NCBI GenBank assembly: GCA_036511675.1
Contig: DATCBU010000097.1
Location: 1 to 64,000 of the forward strand
DNA: 64,000 bases
Direction: 5' to 3'
Source of the DNA: Chersky-840 sp036511675
Lineage (GTDB): Bacteria > Actinomycetota > Acidimicrobiia > Acidimicrobiales > UBA8190
Each line of letters begins with the position of its first letter. Positions within the stretch are counted from its first letter, which is position 1. The position numbers and the translations under genes were made by a program. The notes under the pieces are model-generated. The model was given only the letters and a program-made list of their open reading frames with translations. It was not told where the DNA came from and searched no databases. Shown here in pieces: positions 24,288 through 33,073 of this stretch.

Positions 24288-25184
24288 TCAGCGCCGGGAT
24301 CCCAGCGCGGCAGCGCGGTCGGCCAGGTCGGGGTCGCGCAGGAAGCGTGCCATGTCCTCGAAGTCGGCGCCGGGCCCCTTCCACTCGAGGTCGCCGACGG
24401 AACCCAGCAAGGAGCGGTCCACGCGTAGCGTCGCTAGGTCGCGAAACAGCAGTGCGTCGTCCATGTCCGAAGCCAGTCGCTCGGCGAGCTTGGGGGCGCT
24501 GCGCACCGAGCTGCGGAGAGCGGGGTCCCAGTCCGAGACGGCGGCGGGGATGGCCTCGAGGTGCTCGTATGTCCCGAGCACCTTCGACGCCGACTGCTTC
24601 CCCCAACCCTGGAGGCCGGGGAATCCATCGGCGCTGTCACCCACCAGGGCCAGCCAATCGGGGATCGACAACGGCCCGATGCCGTAGCGGGCTCGCACCG
24701 CCTCCTCGTCGCTGATGACGTCCTTGCGCCGATCGAGCTGGACCACGCGCCGGCCCCGCACGCACTGGGCCAGGTCCTTGTCCGGGGTGCACACCAGGAC
24801 CTGCTCCACGCCGGGGTCGTCAGCGGCCACCGCGGCCGCGGACGCCAGCGCGTCGTCGGCCTCGAGCTCCACCATCGGCCACACGACCACGCCCATCGCC
24901 ACCAGCGCCGCTTCCAGGAGTGGGAATTGGGCCATGAGCGTCTCGTCCACCCCCTCACCGGTCTTGTAGCCGGGCCAGAGTTCGTTGCGGAACGACTCGA
25001 CCACGTGGTCGGTGGCCACACCGACGTGGGTGGCACGGGCCGCGATCATGGAGAGCACCGACTGCACCACCCCCCGTACGGCGCCGACCTCGCCGCCTTC
25101 GGAGCTCGACCTCGGGGGGGCCCCGTAGAAGTGGCGGAATAATTCGTAGGTCCCGTCGACGAGATGGACGCGCACCGGCTTCAC
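24288..25184 (-). CDS. 5'-3' exonuclease/flap endonuclease domain protein
   Basis: A 298-residue relative of the 5' nuclease domain of DNA polymerase I, acting on flaps or RNA primers. The acidic metal-binding residues are in VHLVDGTYELFRHF, VELEADDALASAA and CTPDKDLAQCV. The helix-three-turn-helix that binds duplex DNA is GDSADGFPGLQGWGKQSASKVL. There is no polymerase domain, so it is a stand-alone enzyme. Its GTG overlaps the stop of the GNAT gene (GTGA), and the two are cotranscribed. Confidence 0.88.
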   Translation of the reverse strand: MKPVRVHLVDGTYELFRHFYGAPPRSSSEGGEVGAVRGVVQSVLSMIAARATHVGVATDHVVESFRNELWPGYKTGEGVDETLMAQFPLLEAALVAMGVVVWPMVELEADDALASAAAVAADDPGVEQVLVCTPDKDLAQCVRGRRVVQLDRRKDVISDEEAVRARYGIGPLSIPDWLALVGDSADGFPGLQGWGKQSASKVLGTYEHLEAIPAAVSDWDPALRSSVRSAPKLAERLASDMDDALLFRDLATLRVDRSLLGSVGDLEWKGPGADFEDMARFLRDPDLADRAAALGSRR

Positions 25185-25783
25185 GACCGCGGGTCCCGTC
25201 GCATGTACCACGTGTCGACCCCGAGAATGGCACTCGTGGCCGCGACTTCGAAGCCGAGCGCGGCGTAGAAGCGGACGTTGCGCTCTTTGTCCGTCTCGAG
25301 CCACGCCAGACGACTGCCTTCGTCGAGCCATCCGCACACCGCCCGCATCAGCGCACCGCCGATGCCCCGCCCCTGGAACCCGGGCTCCACCCCCACGGGT
25401 CCCAGGTGCCAGTGCTCCTCGCCGGGGTCCGCCAGCGCCCAATGCGCCCAGAAGGTGTGCGCCCGGGTGGGGTCGCCGACCTCCGCCGGCGCGGCGGCCA
25501 CGAGCTCGGACGCGCCGTCCCGCACGAACGTCCCGATGCACCCTCCGGGCGGGGCCACGCCTGCCGCCGCGATCACGCAGTGGCCGGCGAAGGCCGCCAT
25601 CTGGGGTGCCGGAAGCAGGGCGAAGAAAGGCGTCAACTCCCCGTAGAGCCCGGCCAATCCGTCGAGCGGGTCGGCACCGTAGATGGCACCCGCACTGGGG
25701 GAGTCCGCCAGGGCACGCGACGCCACGCCCGCCGCGGCCCGTTGCTCGTCCTTGTGGAGAGGGCGTACCTCGGTCGCGTGCAC
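25181..25783 (-). CDS. GNAT-family N-acetyltransferase
   Basis: A 200-residue acetyltransferase. The acetyl-CoA pyrophosphate loop is VEPGFQGRGIGGALM, preceded by HWHLGPVGV (motif A strand) and followed by WLETDKERNVRFYAALGFEV (motif B). The first 60 residues are helical and carry no recognised domain. The substrate cannot be inferred. The GTG at 25783 is preceded by CATGAT six bases upstream, a possible leaderless -10. It overlaps the 5'-3' exonuclease gene. Confidence 0.85.
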   Translation of the reverse strand: MHATEVRPLHKDEQRAAAGVASRALADSPSAGAIYGADPLDGLAGLYGELTPFFALLPAPQMAAFAGHCVIAAAGVAPPGGCIGTFVRDGASELVAAAPAEVGDPTRAHTFWAHWALADPGEEHWHLGPVGVEPGFQGRGIGGALMRAVCGWLDEGSRLAWLETDKERNVRFYAALGFEVAATSAILGVDTWYMRRDPRS

Positions 25784-25886
25784 GCCCCCATCATGTCCAC
25801 AACGTGTCTGGGGCCGCCTCTCCGGGCGACAGCCCGAGCGACAGGATCCGGGGGTCGGGCAATGGGGGACCGGTGATGGTGCCTGT

Positions 25887-25892
25887 TACCAT
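25887..25892 (+). promoter_or_regulatory. Leaderless -10 hexamer TACCAT
   Basis: TACCAT ends 10 bases before the ATG at 25903, slightly longer than the 6-8 base spacing elsewhere. It is the candidate promoter of the CoA-ligase-led operon. An in-frame ATG at 25876 with GGGGGAC before it is the alternative. Confidence 0.4.
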
Positions 25893-25902
25893 CGGCGCCT
25901 CT

Positions 25903-27525
25903 ATGACGGTGCGTCAGATCCGGGGGGAGCACGTCAGCATCACCGATGTCCTTCGCGCCGCCGCGGTCGCGAACGCCGAGGTCGAGGCCTATGTGGAGAT
26001 GGCGGAGCCCGGCGCCAGCGGGCTGGTGCCGACGGGAGCCGACAGGCGTCGGCGGCTCAGCTTCGCGGCCTGGGAGGCGGCGTCGGCGGCAGTGGCGGGG
26101 CTGTTCTCCTCGTTGGGCGTGGCCAAAGGCGACGTCGTCTGTCTCCTTCTGCCGTCGTCGATCGATTACGCCGTGTGCTACCAGGCGGCAGCGCGGATCG
26201 GCGCCGTCACCACGGGGGTGAACCTTCGCATGGGCGCCGCCGAGCAGGCGTCGATCACCGCCCGCGTCCGCCCCGTCGTGACCGTCGTGGACACCGACGT
26301 CGTGCGCCCAGACGCCGTGCCCCCGGGTTCGGGCACGTTGCTGGCGCGCCGATCGCTCGCCGAGGCGTGGGCGTGCCCGGCCGCACCGGCGTGCGTGCTC
26401 GACGCCCATGACCCGCTCGCCATCGTGTGGACCAGTGGGTCGACGGGGGTGCCCAAGGGTGCGGTGTTCGACCACGCCAACCTCGAGGCCGTGGCGGCGG
26501 GCACCGACGTGCTCTCGCACCCGGGCGACCGGCGGTTGTCGCCGTTGCCGTTTCCCCATGTCGGCTACATGACCCGCGCCTGGGACGAGATCGCCCACGG
26601 CGTCACCACCGTGATCACCCCCCAGCCCTGGACCGCGGCGTCGGCGATCGAGCTGCTCACCAGCGAGCGGATCACCGTCGGGCAGGGCGTGCCCACGCAA
26701 TGGGCCCTCATGCTCGCCCATGCCGATCTCGACGGAGCCGACCTCTCGAGCCTCAGGATCGCCGGGACCGGAGCGTCGCGGGTCCCGCCCGAGCTCGTCC
26801 GTGCCATGCGCGAACGCCTGGGGTGCCCCGTGGTGGTGCGCTATACCTCGACCGAATCGTCGCTCGGGACCGGGACCAGGCCCGAGGACGACGACGAGGT
26901 GGTGGCGACGACCGTCGGCCGGCCGGTGCCGGGCGTGGAGCTCGACGTCGTCGACGAGACCGGTGCGGCGGTGCCGGCCGGGGAGGTGGGAAGGGTCAGG
27001 CTGCGGTCGGCGGCGGTGATGCGCGGTTACGTGGGTGACCCGGTGGCGGGCGTGGCGGCGGGGGTGGCGCTCGACGCGGTCGCCACGGCCGCGGTGCTCG
27101 ACGCCGAGGGTTGGATCACCACCGGTGACCTCGGGGCCGTCGGCGCTGACAGCAACCTCAGGCTGGCGGGCCGGGTGTCGGAGATGTACATCCGGGGCGG
27201 GTACAACATCTACCCCGCCGAGGTCGAGGCGGTGCTGGGCCAGCTGCCCGGAGTCGCCCAGGTGGCGGTGGTGGGGGCCCCCGACCCCGTCCTCGGGGAG
27301 ATCGGCGTGGCCTTCGTGGTCCCTGTGACGCCGGCCGCGCCGCCGGGCCTCGACGACCTCCGCCGGGCGTGTCGTGACAAGCTCGCCGACTACAAAGCCC
27401 CCGACCGGCTCCACCTCGTGGTGGACCTGCCCATCACGCCGATGGCGAAGATCGACAAGCGGGAGCTGGCGGCGCGCGCCGCCGGGCTCGAGACCAGGCC
27501 AACGAAGGAGCGAGTGAGCACATGA
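25903..27525 (+). CDS. AMP-dependent acyl-CoA synthetase (ANL superfamily)
   Basis: A 540-residue CoA ligase. The P-loop is VWTSGSTGVPKGAVF, the A5 motif YTSTESSLGTG, the Asp-containing A7 ITTGDLG and the hinge GRVSEMYIRGGYNIYPAEVEAV. The C-terminal lysine lies in MAKIDKREL. It activates an unknown carboxylic acid and overlaps the next gene by 4 bases (ATGA). It heads a seven-gene run of one orientation. The ATG at 25903 was chosen with a leaderless -10 in view; ATG at 25876 would add nine residues. Confidence 0.87.
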   Translation: MTVRQIRGEHVSITDVLRAAAVANAEVEAYVEMAEPGASGLVPTGADRRRRLSFAAWEAASAAVAGLFSSLGVAKGDVVCLLLPSSIDYAVCYQAAARIGAVTTGVNLRMGAAEQASITARVRPVVTVVDTDVVRPDAVPPGSGTLLARRSLAEAWACPAAPACVLDAHDPLAIVWTSGSTGVPKGAVFDHANLEAVAAGTDVLSHPGDRRLSPLPFPHVGYMTRAWDEIAHGVTTVITPQPWTAASAIELLTSERITVGQGVPTQWALMLAHADLDGADLSSLRIAGTGASRVPPELVRAMRERLGCPVVVRYTSTESSLGTGTRPEDDDEVVATTVGRPVPGVELDVVDETGAAVPAGEVGRVRLRSAAVMRGYVGDPVAGVAAGVALDAVATAAVLDAEGWITTGDLGAVGADSNLRLAGRVSEMYIRGGYNIYPAEVEAVLGQLPGVAQVAVVGAPDPVLGEIGVAFVVPVTPAAPPGLDDLRRACRDKLADYKAPDRLHLVVDLPITPMAKIDKRELAARAAGLETRPTKERVST

Positions 27526-28445
27526 CCGAGACCAAGGACCCGGGGGCGACGAGCGACGCTCCGGCCAAGCCGGCCGGGGAGCGCCCCCCGCGCCAGCACC
27601 CCATCGTGGCCGGCGCGGAGCCCATCAAGTTGGGGTCCATGCTCGTGACCCTGGTCGAACCTCGGCGAGGCCATGAGGTGGCCTACAACCGCTGGTACGA
27701 GCGGGACCACTTCTATGCGGGCTGCATGATCGGTCCCTACCAATTCGCGGGCAAGCGCTTCGTGGCCACGGCCGAGCTCAAGGCGCTGCGCGATCCGGAC
27801 TCCTCGAGCATCACCGGCGAGCCCGATCGAGGCAGCTTCTTGTCGGTGTACTGGGTGCTCGACGGGTACCACGACACGTGGAACCGATGGGCGGTCGACC
27901 AGGTGAAGGCCCTGCACAAGGCGGGGCGCATGTTCAACGAGCGCGACCATGTCCACACCCTGCTGTACCGCTACGTCTGGGAGCGTGCGCGCGAGGCCGA
28001 CGGGCTCCCCGCCGAGCTCGCCCTCGACCACCCCTCGGCCGGGCTGGTAGCGGTGTTCACGGATCGTGCCGAGGGGGTCGATGCTGCGGACTACGAGCGG
28101 TGGATACGCGACGAGCACCTGCCGGCTCTCCTGCCGGGAACCGCGGCCCGCCTCGTGATCGGCGCCGACCCGCTGCCGCTGCTCATCGACGCGCCGGGCG
28201 ACGTGCCCCGTTCGGAGTCCGACGACCGGCGCCAGCTCACGCTGTGGTTCCTCGACACCGCGCCGCAAGAGGCGTGGGACGCGGTCATCACCGCGCACCG
28301 GCAGGCCGTGGAGAGCTCGGGGAAGGGCCGCATCGTGGCCGCCCTGCCGTTCATCCCGACCATCCCCGGTACCGACACGTACACCGACATGCTCTGGGCC
28401 GACCAGGCCGGGGCGAGCCCCAGCACGCAGAGGAGGTCTTCGTGA
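27522..28445 (+). CDS. Tandem EthD-like dimeric alpha/beta-barrel protein, unknown function
   Basis: A 307-residue protein of no named family that I recognise. Two segments share a pattern: NRWYERDHFYAGCMIGPY near residue 55, and YERWIRDEHLPALLPGT near residue 195. Each has an aromatic-Trp, acidic-His core like the EthD/Dabb dimeric alpha/beta-barrel fold, so this looks like an internal duplication. EthD-like proteins occur in ether, polyketide and aromatic catabolism, and their roles range from cyclase to unknown. It overlaps the CoA ligase and SDR genes by 4 bases each, so it acts in the same pathway. Confidence 0.6.
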   Translation: MTETKDPGATSDAPAKPAGERPPRQHPIVAGAEPIKLGSMLVTLVEPRRGHEVAYNRWYERDHFYAGCMIGPYQFAGKRFVATAELKALRDPDSSSITGEPDRGSFLSVYWVLDGYHDTWNRWAVDQVKALHKAGRMFNERDHVHTLLYRYVWERAREADGLPAELALDHPSAGLVAVFTDRAEGVDAADYERWIRDEHLPALLPGTAARLVIGADPLPLLIDAPGDVPRSESDDRRQLTLWFLDTAPQEAWDAVITAHRQAVESSGKGRIVAALPFIPTIPGTDTYTDMLWADQAGASPSTQRRSS

Positions 28446-29227
28446 GCCCGGATCCCGCCGTGGTGACACCGCCGGCACGACGCTTCGACGGCAAGACAGC
28501 GATCGTTACCGGTGCCGGCTCGGGCATCGGCCGGGCGACCGCCATCCGCCTGGCGGTGGAGGGGGCCTCGGTGGCCTGTCTCGACGTGGTGCCCGACAAC
28601 CTCGACGAGACCGTCGAGGCGCTGTCCATCCTCGGGGGCAACGCCGTCGCCTACCGCTGTGACGTGACCGACGAGGCCGTCGTGCACGAGACCGTGACCG
28701 AGGTCGCCTCCGCCCTGGGCCGGCCCGAGGTCCTGTGCAACGTGGCCGGCATCGGGACCTTCGCCCACACCGCCGAGATGCCCCTCGCCTCGTGGGAGCG
28801 CATCCTGGCCGTGAACCTCACCGGCACCTTCCTCATGACCAAGGCGGCACTCGCCTACATGCTCGAGCCTCCGGGCGGGAGCATCGTCAACATCGCGTCG
28901 ACGGCGGGCCTCATGGGGTCGGCCTACAGCGCCGCGTACGCGGCGTCGAAGGGGGGGGTGATCATGTTCACCAAGGCCCTCGCCATCGAATACGCGGGCC
29001 GGGGGGTGCGGATCAACGCCGTGGCCCCGGGGGGAGTGGACACCCCGCTCCTCGGGAGCTTCTCGCTTCCCGAGGGAGGGGACATGAAGCACATCCACCG
29101 GATCACGAGCCGCATGGGCTTCTGCACCCCCGACCAGATCGCCGCCGCCATCGCCTTCCTGGCGTCGGAGGAATCCGCCTACACCACCGGCGCCGTCCTG
29201 GCCGTCGACGGAGGCATCACCGCGTAA
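28442..29227 (+). CDS. Short-chain dehydrogenase/reductase (SDR)
   Basis: A 261-residue classical SDR using NAD(P)(H). The cofactor motif is TGAGSGIG, then NVAG, the catalytic Ser in IASTAGLMGS and the Tyr/Lys pair in YAASKGG; the C-terminus has TGAVLAVDGG. The GTG at 28442 follows AGAGGAGG and overlaps the preceding stop. It would oxidise a hydroxyl or reduce a carbonyl in the pathway served by the CoA ligase. The substrate is unknown. Confidence 0.9.
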   Translation: MSPDPAVVTPPARRFDGKTAIVTGAGSGIGRATAIRLAVEGASVACLDVVPDNLDETVEALSILGGNAVAYRCDVTDEAVVHETVTEVASALGRPEVLCNVAGIGTFAHTAEMPLASWERILAVNLTGTFLMTKAALAYMLEPPGGSIVNIASTAGLMGSAYSAAYAASKGGVIMFTKALAIEYAGRGVRINAVAPGGVDTPLLGSFSLPEGGDMKHIHRITSRMGFCTPDQIAAAIAFLASEESAYTTGAVLAVDGGITA

Positions 29228-29253
29228 GCGCGGCCCGATGAGGCCCCGGTCGC

Positions 29254-29259
29254 TACCAT
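29254..29259 (+). promoter_or_regulatory. Leaderless -10 hexamer TACCAT
   Basis: TACCAT ends 8 bases before the GTG at 29268. The only other in-frame start, ATG at 29238, lies upstream of this hexamer. It suggests a second promoter inside the operon. Confidence 0.5.
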
Positions 29260-29267
29260 CGACGACG

Positions 29268-29963
29268 GTGAGCTCGCCGCCGATGTTCATCGTCACCGAC
29301 GTGTCGCCGTATCCGAGCGGCCCCGCCGGCGTCCACGGTGTCCTGCCCCAGGCGTCGGTGGCGCTGACGGAGCTGGCCGGGCTGGCCTCGCTCGAGGCGG
29401 TGCGCGTCGACGCCGTTCCGGATGTCGATCCGTCCGCCCTGTCCGGAGGTGGCGTGCTGGCGCTGTTCACCATCGGGGAGACCCCGTGGACCGAGGCGCA
29501 GCGCGGCGCCATCACCGAGGGCGTCCGTGCGGGCCGCCTCGGGATCCTCGCCGTCCACGCCGCCACCGACGCCTGTACGTCGTGGGAGGAATACGGTTCG
29601 CTCGTGGGAGCCCGCTTCGACGGACACCCCTGGACCGAGACCTTCGACATCGATGTCGACGTGACCCACCCGGCCACCCGCCACCTCGGTCCGGTGTGGC
29701 GCTGGCGCGACGAGGTGTATCTGTTTCGCGACCTTCGGCCCGATGCCCGGGTCCTGCTCCGGGTGGCAGAGGGCCAACTCGACATGGGCGTCGCCGGCGC
29801 CCGGCGACCGTCGAGCGGCTTCCCCCTGGCCTGGTGCTTCACCGAAGGGCGGGGGCGCGTGTTCTACACGTCGCTGGGGCATTTCCCCGGAGCGTGGGAG
29901 ACCCCCGACTATCTCCGACACCTCCAAGGCGGATTGTCATGGGTCCTGGGCGCGGGGGACTGA
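29268..29963 (+). CDS. ThuA-like (trehalose-utilisation) domain protein
   Basis: A 231-residue protein with the class I glutamine-amidotransferase-like ThuA fold. Typical pieces are MFIVTDVSPY, the Gly-rich turn RAGRLGILAVHAATDACTSWEEY, the segment DGHPWTETFDIDVDVTHPAT, then WRWRDEVYLFRDL and PLAWCFTEGRGRVFYTSLGHF. In other bacteria ThuA domains are linked to sugar catabolism, but many act on unknown substrates. It lies 40 bases after the SDR gene and 51 before the next gene. A leaderless -10 supports the GTG at 29268. Confidence 0.78.
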   Translation: MSSPPMFIVTDVSPYPSGPAGVHGVLPQASVALTELAGLASLEAVRVDAVPDVDPSALSGGGVLALFTIGETPWTEAQRGAITEGVRAGRLGILAVHAATDACTSWEEYGSLVGARFDGHPWTETFDIDVDVTHPATRHLGPVWRWRDEVYLFRDLRPDARVLLRVAEGQLDMGVAGARRPSSGFPLAWCFTEGRGRVFYTSLGHFPGAWETPDYLRHLQGGLSWVLGAGD

Positions 29964-30014
29964 GATCGCCGTCGGTGTCGGGACCCAACTCCAAGCGGTG
30001 AGGCGGGCCCGACG

Positions 30015-30332
30015 ATGATGCACCTCGTCGACACCGTCGAAGTGTCTCCCGAGCACGTGCGCGACTACCTCGACCTCGTCGGCTCGCTCGGCACGGCGGT
30101 CATGACCGAGGCCGGAGCGAGGTTCGTGTCGATGGCCACGACTCCGGGTGAGGTCGGCGAGCGGGTGGAGATCCAGGTGGTCTGGGCCTTTGACGACTTC
30201 GTGCACTGGAACGAGATCCGCAAGAACCTGGTGCTCGATCCCCGGTACCACGAATACGGGAGCGCGGCGGCCTCGCGGCGCGTCGGCGGGACCCGGCGCT
30301 TCTTCGCGCCGGCCACGTCGTCGTCGTCGTGA
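30015..30332 (+). CDS. Small dimeric alpha/beta-barrel (NIPSNAP/Dabb-like) protein
   Basis: A 105-residue ferredoxin-like-fold protein. It opens with MMHLVDTVEVSPEHVRDYLDL, contains a Trp-rich middle strand VEIQVVWAFDDFVHWNEI and ends with a Pro/Ser tail. Such small proteins usually dimerise through the beta-sheet and may bind or cyclise a hydrophobic substrate. GAGGCGGG lies six bases before the first ATG. It overlaps the next gene by 4 bases. I infer an accessory or catalytic role in the surrounding pathway. Confidence 0.7.
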   Translation: MMHLVDTVEVSPEHVRDYLDLVGSLGTAVMTEAGARFVSMATTPGEVGERVEIQVVWAFDDFVHWNEIRKNLVLDPRYHEYGSAAASRRVGGTRRFFAPATSSSS

Positions 30333-31042
30333 TGCTCCGGCGCTTCGAGGTGTACGCCATAGACCCCGATGCGCCGGTCGAGCGCGTGCGCGCCCTCGAG
30401 GCGGCGTGTCGGCGCTGCGGGCGGTTCATCCCCGAGGTCCTCGACTGCGCCATCGGGACGAACCTGTCCGACGCACCGGTCCAGCTCGTGTGGGAGCACG
30501 CCTACGAGTCTCCCGAGGCCTATCGCCGCTACATGGTCCACCCGTATCACGCCGTCGTCGTGGACCGGTACCTGCTGCCGGACTCACCCGAGAGGATCGC
30601 AATCGACGGCCCGTTGGGGGCCGGCCTGTACGGCTACGCCTGCGACGTCGCCTCGTACCGGATGCGCACCGGCATCCGTCGCCTGATCCTGCTCCGCCTC
30701 GACGCCGGGACGTCGGAGGCCGATGTGGCCGAGCTGGGCGAGACGCTCGAACGGGCCCCCGAGGTCGTTCCCGACATGGAGGTCTCGGTCTTCGCCGCCA
30801 ACACCATGGGCTCGGCCTGGTTCGACGGGGTCACGCCGGTCATGGGGCCGCCCCGATGGACGCACCTGTGGGAGCAGGGATTTGCCAGCTTCGACGCGCT
30901 CGACGCCCACCGGCACAGTGACACGGCCGTGGCCGAGTTCGAACGCACCGACTGGGGTCAGGCAACGGGCGGTCTCGTGAAGCGATCGGCCGAACTGTTC
31001 TACGAAGTGTCGGGGGACCACGGCCCCGAGGCGGCGCCATGA
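30329..31042 (+). CDS. Two-domain dimeric alpha/beta-barrel (Dabb-like) protein
   Basis: A 237-residue protein with two ferredoxin-like halves. The first has the stress-responsive Dabb pattern EHAYESPEAYRRYMVHPYH; the second has a related HLWEQGFASFDALDAHRHS near residue 190. The GTG at 30329 overlaps the preceding stop, and its stop overlaps the methyltransferase gene. Together with the genes at 27522 and 30015 this gives about five such domains in one operon, which is unusual. No catalytic residue can be assigned. Confidence 0.68.
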   Translation: MMLRRFEVYAIDPDAPVERVRALEAACRRCGRFIPEVLDCAIGTNLSDAPVQLVWEHAYESPEAYRRYMVHPYHAVVVDRYLLPDSPERIAIDGPLGAGLYGYACDVASYRMRTGIRRLILLRLDAGTSEADVAELGETLERAPEVVPDMEVSVFAANTMGSAWFDGVTPVMGPPRWTHLWEQGFASFDALDAHRHSDTAVAEFERTDWGQATGGLVKRSAELFYEVSGDHGPEAAP

Positions 31043-31848
31043 GTGGCGCCATCAGTGACGACGGCTATCTGCTCGACAACCGGATGGCGGTCGCCGGCTC
31101 CCGTCTCGAAGCCCTCGGGGCGATCTTCGACGCCACCACGTTCCGGCACCTCGACGCGCTCGGTCTCCGCGACGGCTGGCGCTGTTGGGAGGTGGGCGCC
31201 GGTGGGCCGTCGGTGGCCCAGTGGCTCGCCCGTCGGGTCGGGACGGCGGGTCGAGTGCTCGCGACTGACATCGACGTGTCGTGGGCCCGGGGCGCCGAGG
31301 GGTCCGGCATCGAGGTGCGGCGCCACGACGTCGCCGCCGACGAACCGCCGGCGGAAACCTTCGATCTCGTCCACGCCCGGTTGGTCCTCGTGCACGTGGT
31401 TGCCCGCGATCAGGCGTTGCGGTCCATGGTGCGGGTCCTGCGTCCCGGTGGCTGGCTGCTGATCGAGGACGCCGACCCGGCATTGCAGCCGTTGAGCTGC
31501 CTCGATCCCCGGACCCCCGAGGAGGAACGTGCCAACCGACTGCGCACCGGGTTCCGGGCGCTGATGGTGGAGCGGGGTGTGGACATCGCCTACGGTCGGA
31601 AACTGCCTGGCCTCCTGCGCGGCGTCGGCTTGACCGACGTCGCCGCCGACGCGTACTTCCCCGTGGCCCTGCCGGCGTGTGCACTGCTCGAGGCCACCAC
31701 CATCGGGGTGATCCGTGACCAGCTCGTCGAGCACGGGATCGCCACGGTCGAGGAGATCGAAGCGCACCTGGCCAGTGTGCGTGCCGGACGCCTCGACCTT
31801 GCGCAACCACCCATGATCTCGGCCTGGGGGCGGGTGCCCGAAGACTGA
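31039..31848 (+). CDS. SAM-dependent methyltransferase
   Basis: A 269-residue class I methyltransferase. Motif I is CWEVGAGGPSVAQWLA, followed by the acidic residue of motif II in VLATDID and motif IV in FDLVHARLVLVHV. The motif after that is VRVLRPGGWLLIEDAD. It probably methylates a small molecule. It overlaps the Dabb gene by 4 bases and closes the operon that begins at 25903, and the 100 bases after its stop lead to the leaderless promoter of the L,D-transpeptidase gene. Confidence 0.83.
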   Translation: MSGAISDDGYLLDNRMAVAGSRLEALGAIFDATTFRHLDALGLRDGWRCWEVGAGGPSVAQWLARRVGTAGRVLATDIDVSWARGAEGSGIEVRRHDVAADEPPAETFDLVHARLVLVHVVARDQALRSMVRVLRPGGWLLIEDADPALQPLSCLDPRTPEEERANRLRTGFRALMVERGVDIAYGRKLPGLLRGVGLTDVAADAYFPVALPACALLEATTIGVIRDQLVEHGIATVEEIEAHLASVRAGRLDLAQPPMISAWGRVPED

Positions 31849-31935
31849 TCGTCTCCCGGCTTCGTCGATCGTTCCAGGCCCCCCGAGCGCCACCACGAAT
31901 GCCGAGCCCGAGGGCGCTAGCGGAGCGGTCCCAGG

Positions 31936-31941
31936 TACGCT
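31936..31941 (+). promoter_or_regulatory. Leaderless -10 hexamer TACGCT
   Basis: TACGCT ends 7 bases before the ATG at 31949 of the L,D-transpeptidase gene; no Shine-Dalgarno sequence intervenes. Confidence 0.5.
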
Positions 31942-31948
31942 TCTCCTG

Positions 31949-32983
31949 ATGCGTTTCCGCCGAAGCCCACCGCTGCGGAACACAGAACAGATGTGGTTGA
32001 CGCCGTGGGCGCCGCCCCCCACGCCGGCGCCGCGGCGGCGGCCGAGGTGGCCCATCGGCGGGTCGAGTTCGCTCCTCCTGGTGATCGCCGTGGCGTCGAT
32101 CGCCACCGGGGGAACCGCCATCGCCTTGGGCCTGGCCGGAAGCCAGAGCCCCGCCCCCCACTCGGCTTCGCGCCACCAGGTGGCCACCAAGGCGGCCGGG
32201 CACCCCGAGCAAGCCCCCGTCCTGATACCCGAGGCCCCCGCTCCGATCATCATCCCCCCCGCACCCAGTACCACGGCGGCCGTCGACGTGAGCGCGCCCT
32301 TGGGCCCGGCCCCGAGCACCTGGAGGTCCAGGGTCGTTCCCGCCGTCGCTTCGCTCCTGAACAGCGTCCCCTCGAACGTCACCGATCCCTCGGTGATCGC
32401 CACGGCGACGGTGCACACCATCCCCCTGTACACGACACCTGGAGCCCCCAAGCCCTCGAGCACGCTCGCCAATCCGAATTACCTGGGAGCAACCGTGACG
32501 CTGCTCGTCACCGGCTACCAACCGGGCTGGGTGCAGGCCTACATCCCGGTTCGTCCCAACGAGACCACGAGGTGGATCCCGAGCGCGGACGTCACCACGT
32601 CGTTCGTCACCGACCACATCGTCGTGAGCCTGTCGGCGCGCACGCTCACGCTGTACCACGACAATGCGCCCGTGTTCTCGAGCGAGGTCGCACCGGGAGC
32701 ACCGAGCTCACCCACGCCGACGGGTTCGTTCTTCGTGGCCTACATCGTGAAGCTCACCGACCCGTCCAATGTCTACGGCCCGTATGCCATGGGGACGTCG
32801 GCTTTCTCCAACACCTATTACAGCTTCGACGGAGGCCCGGGCCAGGTGGGGATCCACGGGACCAACGAGCCCTGGGTCATCGGGTCCTACGCCAGTCACG
32901 GCTGTGTCCGGCTGCCCAACGCGGCCATCACGACGCTGGCCCAACAGGTGGTGCCCGGCACGCCCGTCGAGATCGAGCACTGA
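31949..32983 (+). CDS. L,D-transpeptidase (YkuD domain), membrane-anchored
   Basis: A 344-residue enzyme that makes 3-3 cross-links in peptidoglycan or attaches proteins to it. Residues 36-65 are a transmembrane anchor (LLLVIAVASIATGGTAIALGL). A Pro/Ala linker leads to a domain with an SH3-like look (residues 140-205) and the YkuD catalytic domain from residue 210. The catalytic motif is H303 (GIHGTN) and S316-H317-G318-C319 (SHGCVRL). The ATG at 31949 fits a leaderless promoter, TACGCT, 7 bases upstream. Confidence 0.9.
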   Translation: MRFRRSPPLRNTEQMWLTPWAPPPTPAPRRRPRWPIGGSSSLLLVIAVASIATGGTAIALGLAGSQSPAPHSASRHQVATKAAGHPEQAPVLIPEAPAPIIIPPAPSTTAAVDVSAPLGPAPSTWRSRVVPAVASLLNSVPSNVTDPSVIATATVHTIPLYTTPGAPKPSSTLANPNYLGATVTLLVTGYQPGWVQAYIPVRPNETTRWIPSADVTTSFVTDHIVVSLSARTLTLYHDNAPVFSSEVAPGAPSSPTPTGSFFVAYIVKLTDPSNVYGPYAMGTSAFSNTYYSFDGGPGQVGIHGTNEPWVIGSYASHGCVRLPNAAITTLAQQVVPGTPVEIEH

Positions 32984-33073
32984 GCGGAACCGAGCACCAC
33001 AGGGATCGAGCACCGAGCGGTGTGCCACGGATATCGGGTCCGACGGCACGATGACACGAAAGAACGGTGACCC

